From NCBI RefSeq assembly GCF_900102895.1, contig NZ_FNGD01000014.1:1-64000 (forward strand): a DNA stretch of 64,000 nucleotides, written 5' to 3'. Position numbers and translations under genes: made by a program. Source of the stretch: Arthrobacter sp. ov407 (GTDB lineage Bacteria; Actinomycetota; Actinomycetes; Actinomycetales; Micrococcaceae). How positions within the stretch are numbered: the first letter of the stretch is position 1; each line of letters starts with the position of its first letter. Positions 51,381 through 60,449 of the stretch are shown here, in pieces. The notes under the pieces were generated by a model, which saw only the letters and a program-made list of their open reading frames with translations, had not been told where the DNA came from and did no database searches.

Positions 51381-53966
51381 TCAGCTTCCGAGCATCGCCG
51401 CCAGGTACGGAGCTGTCCGGCTGTTCTTGGAACGCGCGACGGCGTCGGGCGTTCCGACGGCGACGATCTTGCCGCCGGCGTCGCCCCCGGCCGGGCCGAG
51501 GTCGATCACCCAGTCCGCGGCAGCCACCACATCCATCTCATGTTCCACCACAACGACGGTGTTGCCCGCGTCCACGAGCCGGTGCAGTTGGGCCATGAGG
51601 AGCTGGACGTCGGCCGGATGCAGCCCGGTGGTGGGCTCGTCCAGCAGGTAGAGGGAATGGCCTCGCTGGGCACGCTGCAGTTCGGTGGCGAGCTTGATGC
51701 GCTGGGCCTCGCCGCCGGAGAGCTCGGTGGCCGGCTGGCCGAGGCGGAGATAGCCCAGGCCCACCTCGCGCAGCGTTTGCAGGCTGCGCGCTGCTGCCGG
51801 CACCCCTTCAAGGAACTCTGCGGCGGCATTGACCGTCAGGCCGAGCACCTCTGCCACGTTCTTTCCGCGGTATGTCACCTCCAGGGTTTCCGGGTTGTAG
51901 CGCGAGCCATGGCACTCGGGGCAGGGGCCGTAGCTGCCGGGCAGGAACAGCAGTTCGACGGCGACGAAGCCCTCGCCCTGGCAGGTCTCGCAGCGGCCGC
52001 CGGCAACGTTGAAGGAGAAGCGGCCGGCGCCGAAGCCCCGGGCCTTGGCCTGGTCCGTGGCCGCGAATTCCTTGCGGACCGCGTCGAAGAGGCCGGTGTA
52101 CGTGGCGAGGTTGGAGCGCGGCGTGCGGCCGATCGGCTTCTGGTCCACCTTGACGAGCCGGTCCAGCTGGTCCAACCCGGACACGGGTCCAACACTGAGC
52201 GGGCCGGTGGACTCACCGGCCTGGGACTCCAGGTCCTCGGGGGCCTTCGCGGCGGCGTCTGGCTCCGGGTGCAACCGGGCGCCGACCACCTCGGCCAGCA
52301 CCTGGCTGACCAAGGTCGACTTGCCCGAGCCGGAGACGCCGGTGACCGCGGTCAGCACGCCGAGGGGGAAGTCGGCGTCGAGTTCGCGCAGGTTGTGGCG
52401 GCTGATGTCCCGCAGGTTCAGCCAGCCGGCAGCTTCCCGGCGAGCACCGTCGTCGTCCGTCCTGCCGGCAGACTGTCCGGCAGAGCCGGCTGAACCATTC
52501 GGGAACAGGAACGGCCGGGTCACGGACGCATCCACCTCGGCAAGGCCGGCCACGGGTCCGCTGTAGAGCACTTCGCCGCCGCCTTCACCGGCGCGGGGAC
52601 CCACATCCACCAGCCAGTCCGCGCGGCGGACAATGTCCATGTTGTGCTCCACCACGAACACCGAGTTGCCGGAGGACTTGAGCTGGTCCAGGACCGCGAG
52701 GAGCGGCTCGGCGTCGGCGGGGTGCAGGCCGGCGGAGGGCTCGTCCAGCACGTAGATCACGCCGAACAGTCCGGAGCGCAGCTGGGTGGCGATCCGGAGC
52801 CGTTGCATTTCGCCGGGGGAGAGCGTGGGGGTGGACCGGCCGAGCGCGAGGTAGCCCAGGCCGAGGTCCAGCAGCACGGTGACGCGCTGCAGGAGGTCGC
52901 GGGTGATGGCGACGGCCACCTCGTTGCTCTCGCCGGAGGACTGCTTGCGGGAGGCGGTCCCGGCCTCCGTGAGTTCGGTGGTGGGCCGGATGATGCCCGC
53001 CAGTTCGGTCATGGGGACGGCGTTGAGTTCGGCGATGGTGCGCCCGGCGAAGGTGACGGCGAGCGCGGCAGGGGTCAGGCCGCTGCCACCACAGACCGGG
53101 CACGGGCCGGTTTCCATGAAGCGCAGCACCCGGTCGCGCATGGTGGTGCTCTTGGAATCGGCCAGCGTATGCAGCACGTAGCTCTTGGCGCTCCAGAACC
53201 GGCCCTTGTACGGCTTGGCGACGCGGTCGCGCTGGGGCGTCACTTCCACCACGGGCTGTTCCTCCGTGAACAGGATCCAGTCGCGGTCCTTTTTGGGCAG
53301 CTTCCGCCAGGGGGTGTCGACGTCGTGGCCAAGGTGGGTCAGGATGTCGCGCAGGTTCTTGCCCTGCCAGGCCCCGGGCCAGGCGGCGATGGCGCCGTCG
53401 CGGATGCTCAGCGAGGTGTCCGGGACCAGGGAGGACTCGGTGACGGTGTGCGCGATCCCCAGGCCGTGGCACTCCGGGCAGGCGCCGGCGGCCGTGTTCG
53501 GGGAAAACGCGTCCGAGTCCAGCGGGCTGGCGCCGTCCGGGTAGCTGCCGGCGCGGGAGAAGAGCATGCGCAGCGAGTTGGACAGCGTGGTGAGGGTGCC
53601 CACCGTGGACCGCGAGCTCGGCGTCCCGCGGCGCTGCTGGAGCGCGACGGCGGGCGGCAGCCCGGTGATCATTTCCACCTTGGGGTTGTGCCCCTGCTGG
53701 ATGAGCCGGCGGGCGTAGGGGGCCACGGATTCGAAGTAGCGGCGCTGCGCCTCGGCATAGATTGTGCCGAAGGCGAGGGAGGACTTGCCGGAGCCGGAGA
53801 CGCCGGTGAAGGCGACGATCGCGTCGCGGGGCACGTCCACGTCCACGTTGCGCAAGTTGTTCTCGCGGGCGCCGCGCACCCGGACAAAACCGTCCGTCGG
53901 GTGGCTGGCGTCCAGCCCAGGGATTGTCGGGCCGGACAGATCGAAAGCATGCTGATCATTGTGCAT
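51381..53966 (-). CDS. UvrA-like ATPase (UvrA paralogue, drug-resistance/repair type)
   Basis: The 861-residue protein has two UvrA-type ATPase units. The first Walker A is [13 protein letters not shown] with signature [10 protein letters not shown], and the second is [11 protein letters not shown] with signature [10 protein letters not shown]. Cys pairs of the zinc modules are present (CPVCGGSG and CETCQGEG...CPECHG). It is shorter than housekeeping UvrA (about 950 aa) because of a reduced first insertion, as in UvrA2/DrrC-like paralogues. Those are tied to antibiotic self-resistance or side roles in repair rather than UvrABC. Housekeeping uvrB/uvrC are not nearby. ATG at 53966, no clear ribosome-binding site; divergent from the adenine deaminase gene. 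Confidence 0.85.
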   Translation of the reverse strand: MHNDQHAFDLSGPTIPGLDASHPTDGFVRVRGARENNLRNVDVDVPRDAIVAFTGVSGSGKSSLAFGTIYAEAQRRYFESVAPYARRLIQQGHNPKVEMITGLPPAVALQQRRGTPSSRSTVGTLTTLSNSLRMLFSRAGSYPDGASPLDSDAFSPNTAAGACPECHGLGIAHTVTESSLVPDTSLSIRDGAIAAWPGAWQGKNLRDILTHLGHDVDTPWRKLPKKDRDWILFTEEQPVVEVTPQRDRVAKPYKGRFWSAKSYVLHTLADSKSTTMRDRVLRFMETGPCPVCGGSGLTPAALAVTFAGRTIAELNAVPMTELAGIIRPTTELTEAGTASRKQSSGESNEVAVAITRDLLQRVTVLLDLGLGYLALGRSTPTLSPGEMQRLRIATQLRSGLFGVIYVLDEPSAGLHPADAEPLLAVLDQLKSSGNSVFVVEHNMDIVRRADWLVDVGPRAGEGGGEVLYSGPVAGLAEVDASVTRPFLFPNGSAGSAGQSAGRTDDDGARREAAGWLNLRDISRHNLRELDADFPLGVLTAVTGVSGSGKSTLVSQVLAEVVGARLHPEPDAAAKAPEDLESQAGESTGPLSVGPVSGLDQLDRLVKVDQKPIGRTPRSNLATYTGLFDAVRKEFAATDQAKARGFGAGRFSFNVAGGRCETCQGEGFVAVELLFLPGSYGPCPECHGSRYNPETLEVTYRGKNVAEVLGLTVNAAAEFLEGVPAAARSLQTLREVGLGYLRLGQPATELSGGEAQRIKLATELQRAQRGHSLYLLDEPTTGLHPADVQLLMAQLHRLVDAGNTVVVVEHEMDVVAAADWVIDLGPAGGDAGGKIVAVGTPDAVARSKNSRTAPYLAAMLGS

Positions 53967-54002
53967 TCATTCGACTCTATCCGCTCCGGGGAGCGCCGGG
54001 CA

Positions 54003-54008
54003 TATCCT
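54003..54008 (+). promoter_or_regulatory. Leaderless -10 element for the adenine deaminase gene
   Basis: TATCCT is 6 nt before the ATG at 54015 and no ribosome-binding site is present. Confidence 0.55.
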
Positions 54009-54014
54009 TACCGG

Positions 54015-55076
54015 ATGGAAACGAATGACGACGGGGCTCGGTTTACGGAGAAAGAGCCGGAAGAACCGGAAGAACCGGAGGCCGGCGAACCCCTCGCGCT
54101 CCCGGTCGCGGAACTGCACCTGCATATTGAAGGCACGCTGGAACCAGAGCTGATTTTCGCGCTGGCGGAACGCAACGGGATCAAACTGCCCTACGCGGAC
54201 CTCGAGGAGCTGCGCTCGCGTTACGAGTTCACGGACCTGCAGTCCTTCCTGGACCTTTACTACGCCAACATGGCCGTGCTGCAGACGGAGCAGGACTTCG
54301 CTGACATGACCCGGGCCTACCTGACCCGGGCGGCGCTCGCCGGTGTCAGGCATGCCGAGATCATGCTGGACCCGCAGGCCCACCTGTCCCGGGGGATATC
54401 GCTGGAGACGTGCGTCAACGGCGTGGCCTCGGTACTGGCCGGATCCCGGGAGGAGTTCGGCATCTCCACCCTCTTGATTGCGGCCTTCCTGCGCGACCTC
54501 ACCGAGGAATCCGCCCTCGAGGTGCTGGAGAAGCTGCTTGCCATGGACGCCCCGATCGCCGGAATCGGGCTCGATTCCGCCGAAGTGGGCAACCCGCCGG
54601 CCAAGTTCGAGCGGCTCTTCGCCCGGGCCAAGGACGCCGGGCTGCACCGGATCGCGCACGCCGGCGAGGAGGGCCCGCCGTCGTACATCATCGACGCGCT
54701 GGACATCCTCGAGGTGGAGCGGATTGACCACGGCATCCGGTGCATGGAAGATCCGGAACTTTTGGAACGGCTCGTGGACGAGCTCATGCCGCTGACCGTG
54801 TGCCCGCTGTCCAACGTCCGGCTCCGGGCGGTGGACACCCTGGCTGAGCACCCGCTGCCGGCCATGCTCGCGGCGGGCCTGAACGTGTGCGTGAACTCGG
54901 ACGACCCGGCGTATTTCGGCGGCTACGTGGACGACAACTTCGCCCAGCTGAAATCGGTGATCGGCCTGTCCGAGTTCGACTGCGTCCGGATGGCGGCGAA
55001 CTCGATCCGTTCGTCCTTCGCGAGCGAGGAACGCAAGGCCGAGCTGCTGGCCGAACTGGCCGCGTCCGGACACTAG
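54015..55076 (+). CDS. Adenine deaminase of the adenosine-deaminase superfamily
   Basis: The 353-residue TIM-barrel amidohydrolase has the zinc and catalytic motifs ELHLHIEG, HAGEEG with the catalytic Glu, and SDDPAYFGGY. The last motif separates adenine deaminases (SDDPAYFGGY) from true adenosine deaminases (TDDP plus a different loop). EFLDLYY-type LQSFLDLYYANM, DPQAHLSRGI and CPLSNVRLRAV also match the adenine type. It should turn adenine into hypoxanthine in purine salvage, and an adenosine label would probably be wrong. The first 35 residues are a Glu/Pro-rich extension. Leaderless start. Confidence 0.85.
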   Translation: METNDDGARFTEKEPEEPEEPEAGEPLALPVAELHLHIEGTLEPELIFALAERNGIKLPYADLEELRSRYEFTDLQSFLDLYYANMAVLQTEQDFADMTRAYLTRAALAGVRHAEIMLDPQAHLSRGISLETCVNGVASVLAGSREEFGISTLLIAAFLRDLTEESALEVLEKLLAMDAPIAGIGLDSAEVGNPPAKFERLFARAKDAGLHRIAHAGEEGPPSYIIDALDILEVERIDHGIRCMEDPELLERLVDELMPLTVCPLSNVRLRAVDTLAEHPLPAMLAAGLNVCVNSDDPAYFGGYVDDNFAQLKSVIGLSEFDCVRMAANSIRSSFASEERKAELLAELAASGH

Positions 55077-55077
55077 G

Positions 55078-55117
55078 CACCAAGCATTGCGGGGTCTCAC
55101 CAAGCAACGCGGGGTCA
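55078..55117 (+). repeat. 20-bp tandem direct repeat leading into the hairpin element
   Basis: CACCAAGCATTGCGGGGTCT (55078-55097) and CACCAAGCAACGCGGGGTCA (55098-55117) are adjacent and 17/20 identical. The second copy forms part of the left arm of the 55105-55167 inverted repeat. Confidence 0.75.
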
Positions 55118-55167
55118 CTTACGGCCCATCCGGAGGCCCCGGATGGGCCGTAAGTGACCCCGCGTTG
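55105..55167. terminator. Perfect 29-bp inverted repeat (dispersed-type hairpin/terminator)
   Basis: Arms 55105-55133 and 55139-55167 are exactly complementary with a 5-nt loop. It lies between the convergent adenine deaminase and aldo/keto reductase genes. It has no T-tract, so it may act by stem strength or be a mobile palindromic repeat placed at a gene end. Confidence 0.8.
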
Positions 55168-55184
55168 GATGTCGAACGGCCGGC

Positions 55185-56159
<975 letters not shown>

Positions 56160-56396
56160 GGATGATCTCCTCAAAGACAAATAGTGGGGCACCCGATCCC
56201 GCACCTGATCCGGCCCAAGTTCGGGCGGCGGGACGGCGCGCAGTGGGCAGACCGCAACTCTAGGCCCATCGGGCCGGGGGCACAACGGGAGCGTATTGCT
56301 GTATGCGCCAGGGTCCACGGCACCGCGCCGGCGGCCGGGCCCGGCTCACCCTTGCCGGGGGATGCGCCGGGCGGTGCCGCGCGGCAGAGTGCAGAT

Positions 56397-58130
56397 ATGA
56401 CGAAGACTCGCGAGCGGCGCAAGGGCTGGCTGCGCCAGGCGATGCCTGGGCTGGACGTCGTCGCCGCGTACCGGAAGGACTGGTTCGGCAAGGACATCAT
56501 CTCCGGGATCGTCCTGACGACGTTGCTTGTTCCCCAAGGCATGGCCTATGCCGAGCTGGCAGGGCTGCCCCCGATTACCGGGCTGTACACCAGCATCCTC
56601 TGCTTGCTCGCCTATGCGGTCTTCGGCCCTTCCCGCATCCTTGTCCTGGGGCCGGACTCTGCTCTTGGACCCATGATCGCCGCGACGGTTCTGCCCCTTG
56701 TCGCGTCCGATGGCGACCCGAAGAAGGCGGTTGCGCTCGCATCGATGCTTGCCCTCATGGTCGGCGCCATCATGGTCCTCGCATCCGTGGCCAAGCTCGG
56801 CTTCATCGCCGATCTCATCTCCAAGCCGACCATGATCGGCTACATGAACGGCCTCGCGATCACCATCCTGGTGGGTCAGTTGCCCAAGCTCTTCGGGTTC
56901 AAGGTGGACAGCGAAAACTTCATTGGTGACGTCATCGGCTTCGTCCAGGGAGTGGCCAACGGCGAGACGGTGGTCGCCGCCGCGGCAGTCGGTATTTCCG
57001 GGATCGTGCTGATTCTGGCCCTGCAGCGATGGCTGCCCAAGGTCCCTGCGGTGCTCGTCATGGTGGTTCTCGCGATCGCGGCCGCGGTGGTCTTCGACCT
57101 GGCAGCCAAGGGCGTCTCACTGGTCGGGGAACTTCCGCAGGGCTTCCCGCCGTTCACCATCCCGCAGGTGGACTTCGCGGACCTCGGACTGATGTTCGCC
57201 GGTGCCCTGGGTATTGCGTTGGTGTCGTTGACGGACACGATCTCGACGTCGACGGCGTTCGCCGCACGCTCCGGGCAGGAAATCCGCGGGAACCAAGAGA
57301 TGATCGGGATCGGCGCCGCGAACCTGGCCGCGGGCCTCTTCCAGGGTTTCCCGGTCAGCACCAGCGGATCACGGACCGCCGTCGCGGAACGATCCGGGTC
57401 GAAGACGCAACTCACGGGCGTGACGGGCGCCGTGCTGATCCTGCTCATGCTCGTGCTGTTGCCCGGGCTGTTCCGGAACCTGCCACAGCCGGCCCTGGCG
57501 GCCGTGGTGATGACGGCGTCGATCTCCCTCGCCGACATTCCTGGAACAGTTCGTCTCTGGCACCAGAGACGAACTGAGTTCTACTTGTGCATGGCCGCCT
57601 TCCTCGGAGTGGCGTTCCTGGGCGTGCTGCCCGGCATCGGCATTGCGGTGGGGCTGTCCATCCTGAACATCTTCCGCCGGGCGTGGTGGCCGTACGAGAC
57701 CGTGATCGGGCGGGTGCCGGGATACGAGGGGTTCCACGACATCCGCGTCCACCCGGATGCGAAGCACTTGCCCGGCCTGGTGATCTACCGGTGGGACGCC
57801 CCGTTGTTCTTCGCCAACGTCAGGCCGTTCCGCGACAACATCCGGCACTTGGCACTAGCCGAACCTAAACCGCGGTGGATCATCATCGCGGCCGAACCGA
57901 TCACGGACGTGGACACCACCGCCGCGGACGTATTGCTCGATCTGGACGTCGAGCTGAACGCGCAGGGGATCTCCCTGGTGTTCGCCGAGGTCAAGCACAG
58001 GACCCGGGAGAAGATCGAAAAGTACGGATTGACCCGCGAAATCGAGCCGGAGCATTTCTATCCCACCACCGAGGCAGCCGTAGCCGCGTACATGGCCCAG
58101 ACCGGCGCGGAATGGAGCACCGGGGACTGA
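56397..58130 (+). CDS. SulP-family anion transporter with STAS domain
   Basis: The 577-residue protein matches SLC26/SulP: DIISGIVLTTLLVPQGMAYAELAGLPPITGLYTS, GPDSALGPMIAA, and 10-14 hydrophobic helices. A C-terminal STAS domain follows (about 455-560; GLVIYRWDAPLFFANV, IIIAAEPITDVDTTAADVL). Substrates of the family include sulfate, bicarbonate and dicarboxylates; none can be assigned here. ATG at 56397 with only AGAG upstream; the frame extends back to 56184 without support. A perfect 14-bp hairpin lies within the coding sequence at 57547-57576. Confidence 0.9.
   Translation: MTKTRERRKGWLRQAMPGLDVVAAYRKDWFGKDIISGIVLTTLLVPQGMAYAELAGLPPITGLYTSILCLLAYAVFGPSRILVLGPDSALGPMIAATVLPLVASDGDPKKAVALASMLALMVGAIMVLASVAKLGFIADLISKPTMIGYMNGLAITILVGQLPKLFGFKVDSENFIGDVIGFVQGVANGETVVAAAAVGISGIVLILALQRWLPKVPAVLVMVVLAIAAAVVFDLAAKGVSLVGELPQGFPPFTIPQVDFADLGLMFAGALGIALVSLTDTISTSTAFAARSGQEIRGNQEMIGIGAANLAAGLFQGFPVSTSGSRTAVAERSGSKTQLTGVTGAVLILLMLVLLPGLFRNLPQPALAAVVMTASISLADIPGTVRLWHQRRTEFYLCMAAFLGVAFLGVLPGIGIAVGLSILNIFRRAWWPYETVIGRVPGYEGFHDIRVHPDAKHLPGLVIYRWDAPLFFANVRPFRDNIRHLALAEPKPRWIIIAAEPITDVDTTAADVLLDLDVELNAQGISLVFAEVKHRTREKIEKYGLTREIEPEHFYPTTEAAVAAYMAQTGAEWSTGD
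57547..57576. repeat. Perfect inverted repeat inside the SulP gene
   Basis: Arms 57547-57560 (CAGTTCGTCTCTGG) and 57563-57576 pair exactly around a 2-nt loop. The right arm uses the rare codons AGA CGA ACT in a row, unlike the surrounding high-GC codons. Confidence 0.8.
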
Positions 58131-58295
58131 CGCCGGCATCTTTCTACTCGCGGGTAGCGGTGAGTTGGTCCCTCGCGCGCTCCGCTCGGCCCTGTCATAG
58201 TGGGTCACGACACACAGAGTTAACAGGATCCGCTCGCAAAAACCATCGTTTCCTTGGCAAAATGCAGGTGGACCAATTGCTTCTAAAGGAGACCC

Positions 58296-59207
58296 ATGGG
58301 CGCGAACACCGCGGAAAACACCAACCTTCGGCTTAAGGCCGTGCTGGATGTCCTGACAGAGGAGGTATGGACCGGCGAGAAGCCGAACGCCGGAGCCGTA
58401 CTCGGCGAGGCAATCGCACGGGTGCCCCTCAACGACCACGAGCGTGAACTCCTCAGCGGCGGCATTCCCCGCGGCCACAAGACGCTGACCACCGCCACGT
58501 CGAAGCTGGTCAAGGCCGGCTGGCTGGTCAAGGGCCGCTCCGGCTGGTCCATCACCGACGACGGCCAGCGCGCCACGGTTGCTTTCGCCGAGCCTGCCGC
58601 CTTCTCAGAAGCGCTCGACGCCGGCACTCCGGTTCCGGCTGGCACCCCGCTGCCGGCGGCTCCCGAGGCAAAGCCGGCGAAAGCGACAAAGGCAGCCGCA
58701 ACGCCGGCCGCCAAGGCCGAGGAAGCGCCGTCGAAAACTGCCAAGGTTGCTGGCAAGGCTGCCAAGCTTGTCGAGGAAGTTGTGGCCCCCGTTGCCAAGG
58801 CTGTGCGGAAGCGCAAGCCCGCTGCGAAGGACGCGGACGCTGCCTCAACGGACGCTGCCGCAGCGGCTCCGACGGCGGCAGCCCCGGCTGTGAGCGTCGA
58901 AACCATCGAGCAGCCGGAAGCCGTCGCGGTTGCCGGGGACTTCAACGTCCTGATCGGCGCGCCCGCCAACTGGGCACCGCAGTATGACGAAGCCCAGATG
59001 GAACTGGACCAGGTGGATCAGCTCTGGAAGATCGCCGCGGACATTCCTGCCGGCTACTACACCTTCAAGATCGCACTGAACCGTTCCTGGGACGAAAACT
59101 ACGGTGCGTTCGGCGTCTTCGACGGCCCCAACCACGAGGTCCACCACGGCGGCGGCCTCCTCGTCATTCAGTACGATCACCGCACCCGGGACATCGTCCT
59201 GCAGTAG
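58296..59207 (+). CDS. Winged-helix, histone-H1-like linker and pullulanase-X25 domain fusion protein
   Basis: The 303-residue protein has three parts. The first (1-100) is a winged helix of Mrr-N-like type (LNDHERELLSGGIPRGHKTL, WLVKGRSGWSITDDGQRA). The second (115-195) is Ala/Lys/Pro-rich like histone H1 tails (KPAKATKAAATPAAKAEE). The third (208-303) matches the X25 domain of pullulanases (VAVAGDFNVLIG, DIPAGYYTFKIALNRSWDENYGAFG), which binds alpha-glucan or packs against a GH13 enzyme. AAAGGAG precedes the ATG. No signal peptide is present, so it acts in the cytoplasm, perhaps linking DNA or restriction to glycogen. No known function. Confidence 0.8.
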   Translation: MGANTAENTNLRLKAVLDVLTEEVWTGEKPNAGAVLGEAIARVPLNDHERELLSGGIPRGHKTLTTATSKLVKAGWLVKGRSGWSITDDGQRATVAFAEPAAFSEALDAGTPVPAGTPLPAAPEAKPAKATKAAATPAAKAEEAPSKTAKVAGKAAKLVEEVVAPVAKAVRKRKPAAKDADAASTDAAAAAPTAAAPAVSVETIEQPEAVAVAGDFNVLIGAPANWAPQYDEAQMELDQVDQLWKIAADIPAGYYTFKIALNRSWDENYGAFGVFDGPNHEVHHGGGLLVIQYDHRTRDIVLQ

Positions 59208-59230
59208 GCACCGACACCCAACCGTCCTGC

Positions 59231-59290
59231 CGACACGCAAATGACCCTGCGACACCCGAATTCGGGTGTCGCAGGGTCATTTGCGTGTCG
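59231..59290. repeat. Perfect 60-bp palindrome without loop (30-bp arms)
   Basis: Bases 59231-59260 are exactly complementary to 59261-59290, with the EcoRI-type GAATTC at the centre. It lies between the X25-fusion gene and the alpha/beta hydrolase gene, 24 bp after the stop. As RNA it forms a very stable hairpin and would stop transcription. Confidence 0.9.
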
Positions 59291-59338
59291 CGGGCCGCTC
59301 CGCGCATCATGAGCCTGCCCGGGGCCCTCGGATCGACC

Positions 59339-59344
59339 TAGCAT
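59339..59344 (+). promoter_or_regulatory. Leaderless -10 element for the alpha/beta hydrolase gene
   Basis: TAGCAT stands 6 nt before the ATG at 59351 and no ribosome-binding site is present. Confidence 0.55.
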
Positions 59345-59350
59345 TGCCTC

Positions 59351-60148
59351 ATGGATACCGTCGAGGTTGCGGGCCTGCGCATCAGGTACCAGCGAGCGGG
59401 CCAAGGTCCGCCGCTGGTCCTGCTGCACGGAGCCTACGAAGACAGCCGGATCTGGCGGCGGCAGCTCGACGGGCTGTCGGATGAATTCACGGTCGTCGCC
59501 TGGGATGCGCCCGGGTGCGGCGGCTCGGACGATCCGCCGCCGGACTTCACCGGAGAGGACCTGGGCAACGCCCTGGCAGGATTCCTGCGGGAAGCGGTGC
59601 CGGGCAGGCCGCATATCCTCGGGCTATCCATGGGTTCCGGCATTGCACTGGAGTTGTATCGGGCATACCCTTCGGTCCCTGCGTCGCTGCTGTTGGTCTC
59701 GGCGTATGCCGGTTGGGCGGGATCCCTTCCGCCCGAGGAAGTGGAGCGCCGCTACGCGCAGGTTCTCGCCGAACTCGACCAGCCGCCGGAACAATTCATC
59801 CCGGTGTGGCTGCCCACTTTATTCACCGACCATGCCGATCCAGCGGCTGTGGAAGAAACCGGCGCCATCATGGCTGACTTCCATCCGAGCGGCATGCGGG
59901 CACTGTTGAACGCGAACGCACATGCCGACTATCGCGATGTCCTGCCCACCATCGTGGTGCCCACCCTGCTGCTGTACGGCACGGAGGACGTCCGCGCGCC
60001 GCTGAGCGTGGCCCTCGAGATGAACCGGCTGATCCCGGGTTCGACGCTCGTGATGATTCCCGACGTTGGGCACATGGCGGCCGTCGAGGCGCCGGACGCT
60101 TTCAACGCCCAGGTCCGCCGGTTCCTGCACGGCGTTACCGCCGGTTGA
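59351..60148 (+). CDS. Alpha/beta-fold hydrolase
   Basis: The 265-residue protein has the fold's nucleophile elbow GLSMGSG (Ser at about 93), an oxyanion-hole HGAYEDS, the acid in LLYGTEDVRAPL and the catalytic His in DVGHMAAVEAP. It resembles the broad class of peptidase-, esterase- or dehalogenase-like enzymes; the Trp-Asp-Ala-Pro-Gly-Cys-Gly-Gly-Ser stretch (WDAPGCGGSD) is typical. The substrate is unknown. The probable mRNA is leaderless (TAGCAT 6 nt before the ATG), downstream of a 60-bp palindrome that separates it from the previous gene. Confidence 0.9.
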   Translation: MDTVEVAGLRIRYQRAGQGPPLVLLHGAYEDSRIWRRQLDGLSDEFTVVAWDAPGCGGSDDPPPDFTGEDLGNALAGFLREAVPGRPHILGLSMGSGIALELYRAYPSVPASLLLVSAYAGWAGSLPPEEVERRYAQVLAELDQPPEQFIPVWLPTLFTDHADPAAVEETGAIMADFHPSGMRALLNANAHADYRDVLPTIVVPTLLLYGTEDVRAPLSVALEMNRLIPGSTLVMIPDVGHMAAVEAPDAFNAQVRRFLHGVTAG

Positions 60149-60154
60149 CGCCCG

Positions 60155-60409
60155 CTAGAACCTGGTCGGGTCCGGCCGCGGCGGCACCGGGCCGGGGTCC
60201 GGGATCGGGAGGGGATTGGGCGTCGGGAACGGACCCGGTGCCGGTGACGGTGTGGGCGCGGGTCCAGGTACCGGATCAGGCCCCGGAACCGGCGGTGGCG
60301 TGACCGGGCCAGGTTCCGGCGGGAACGGGTCCCCGGGCTCCGGTGGCGGCGTCGTGGGGCCCGGTTCCGGCGGAAACGGATCGGGTTCGGGTGTCGGTGG
60401 AATGGTCAT
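60155..60409 (-). CDS. Short proline-rich repeat protein
   Basis: The 84-residue product is over 40% Pro, with Gly, Asp, Glu and Thr. It contains two repeats of the type DPFPPEPGPxTPPPxPG and then shorter PxP units (PGPDPVPGPAPTPSPAPGP). No signal peptide or domain is present. The ATG at 60409 has GGAAGGAAG 6 nt upstream, a real translation signal, and the gene follows the alpha-glucosidase gene by 40 bp on the same strand, perhaps in one transcript. Such Pro-rich chains are disordered and may be SH3- or wall-binding, but nothing specific can be said. Confidence 0.6.
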   Translation of the reverse strand: MTIPPTPEPDPFPPEPGPTTPPPEPGDPFPPEPGPVTPPPVPGPDPVPGPAPTPSPAPGPFPTPNPLPIPDPGPVPPRPDPTRF

Positions 60410-60449
60410 GCCGGGCTTCCTTCCTTAGCTGGCGTTCCGGATAAGGCAA

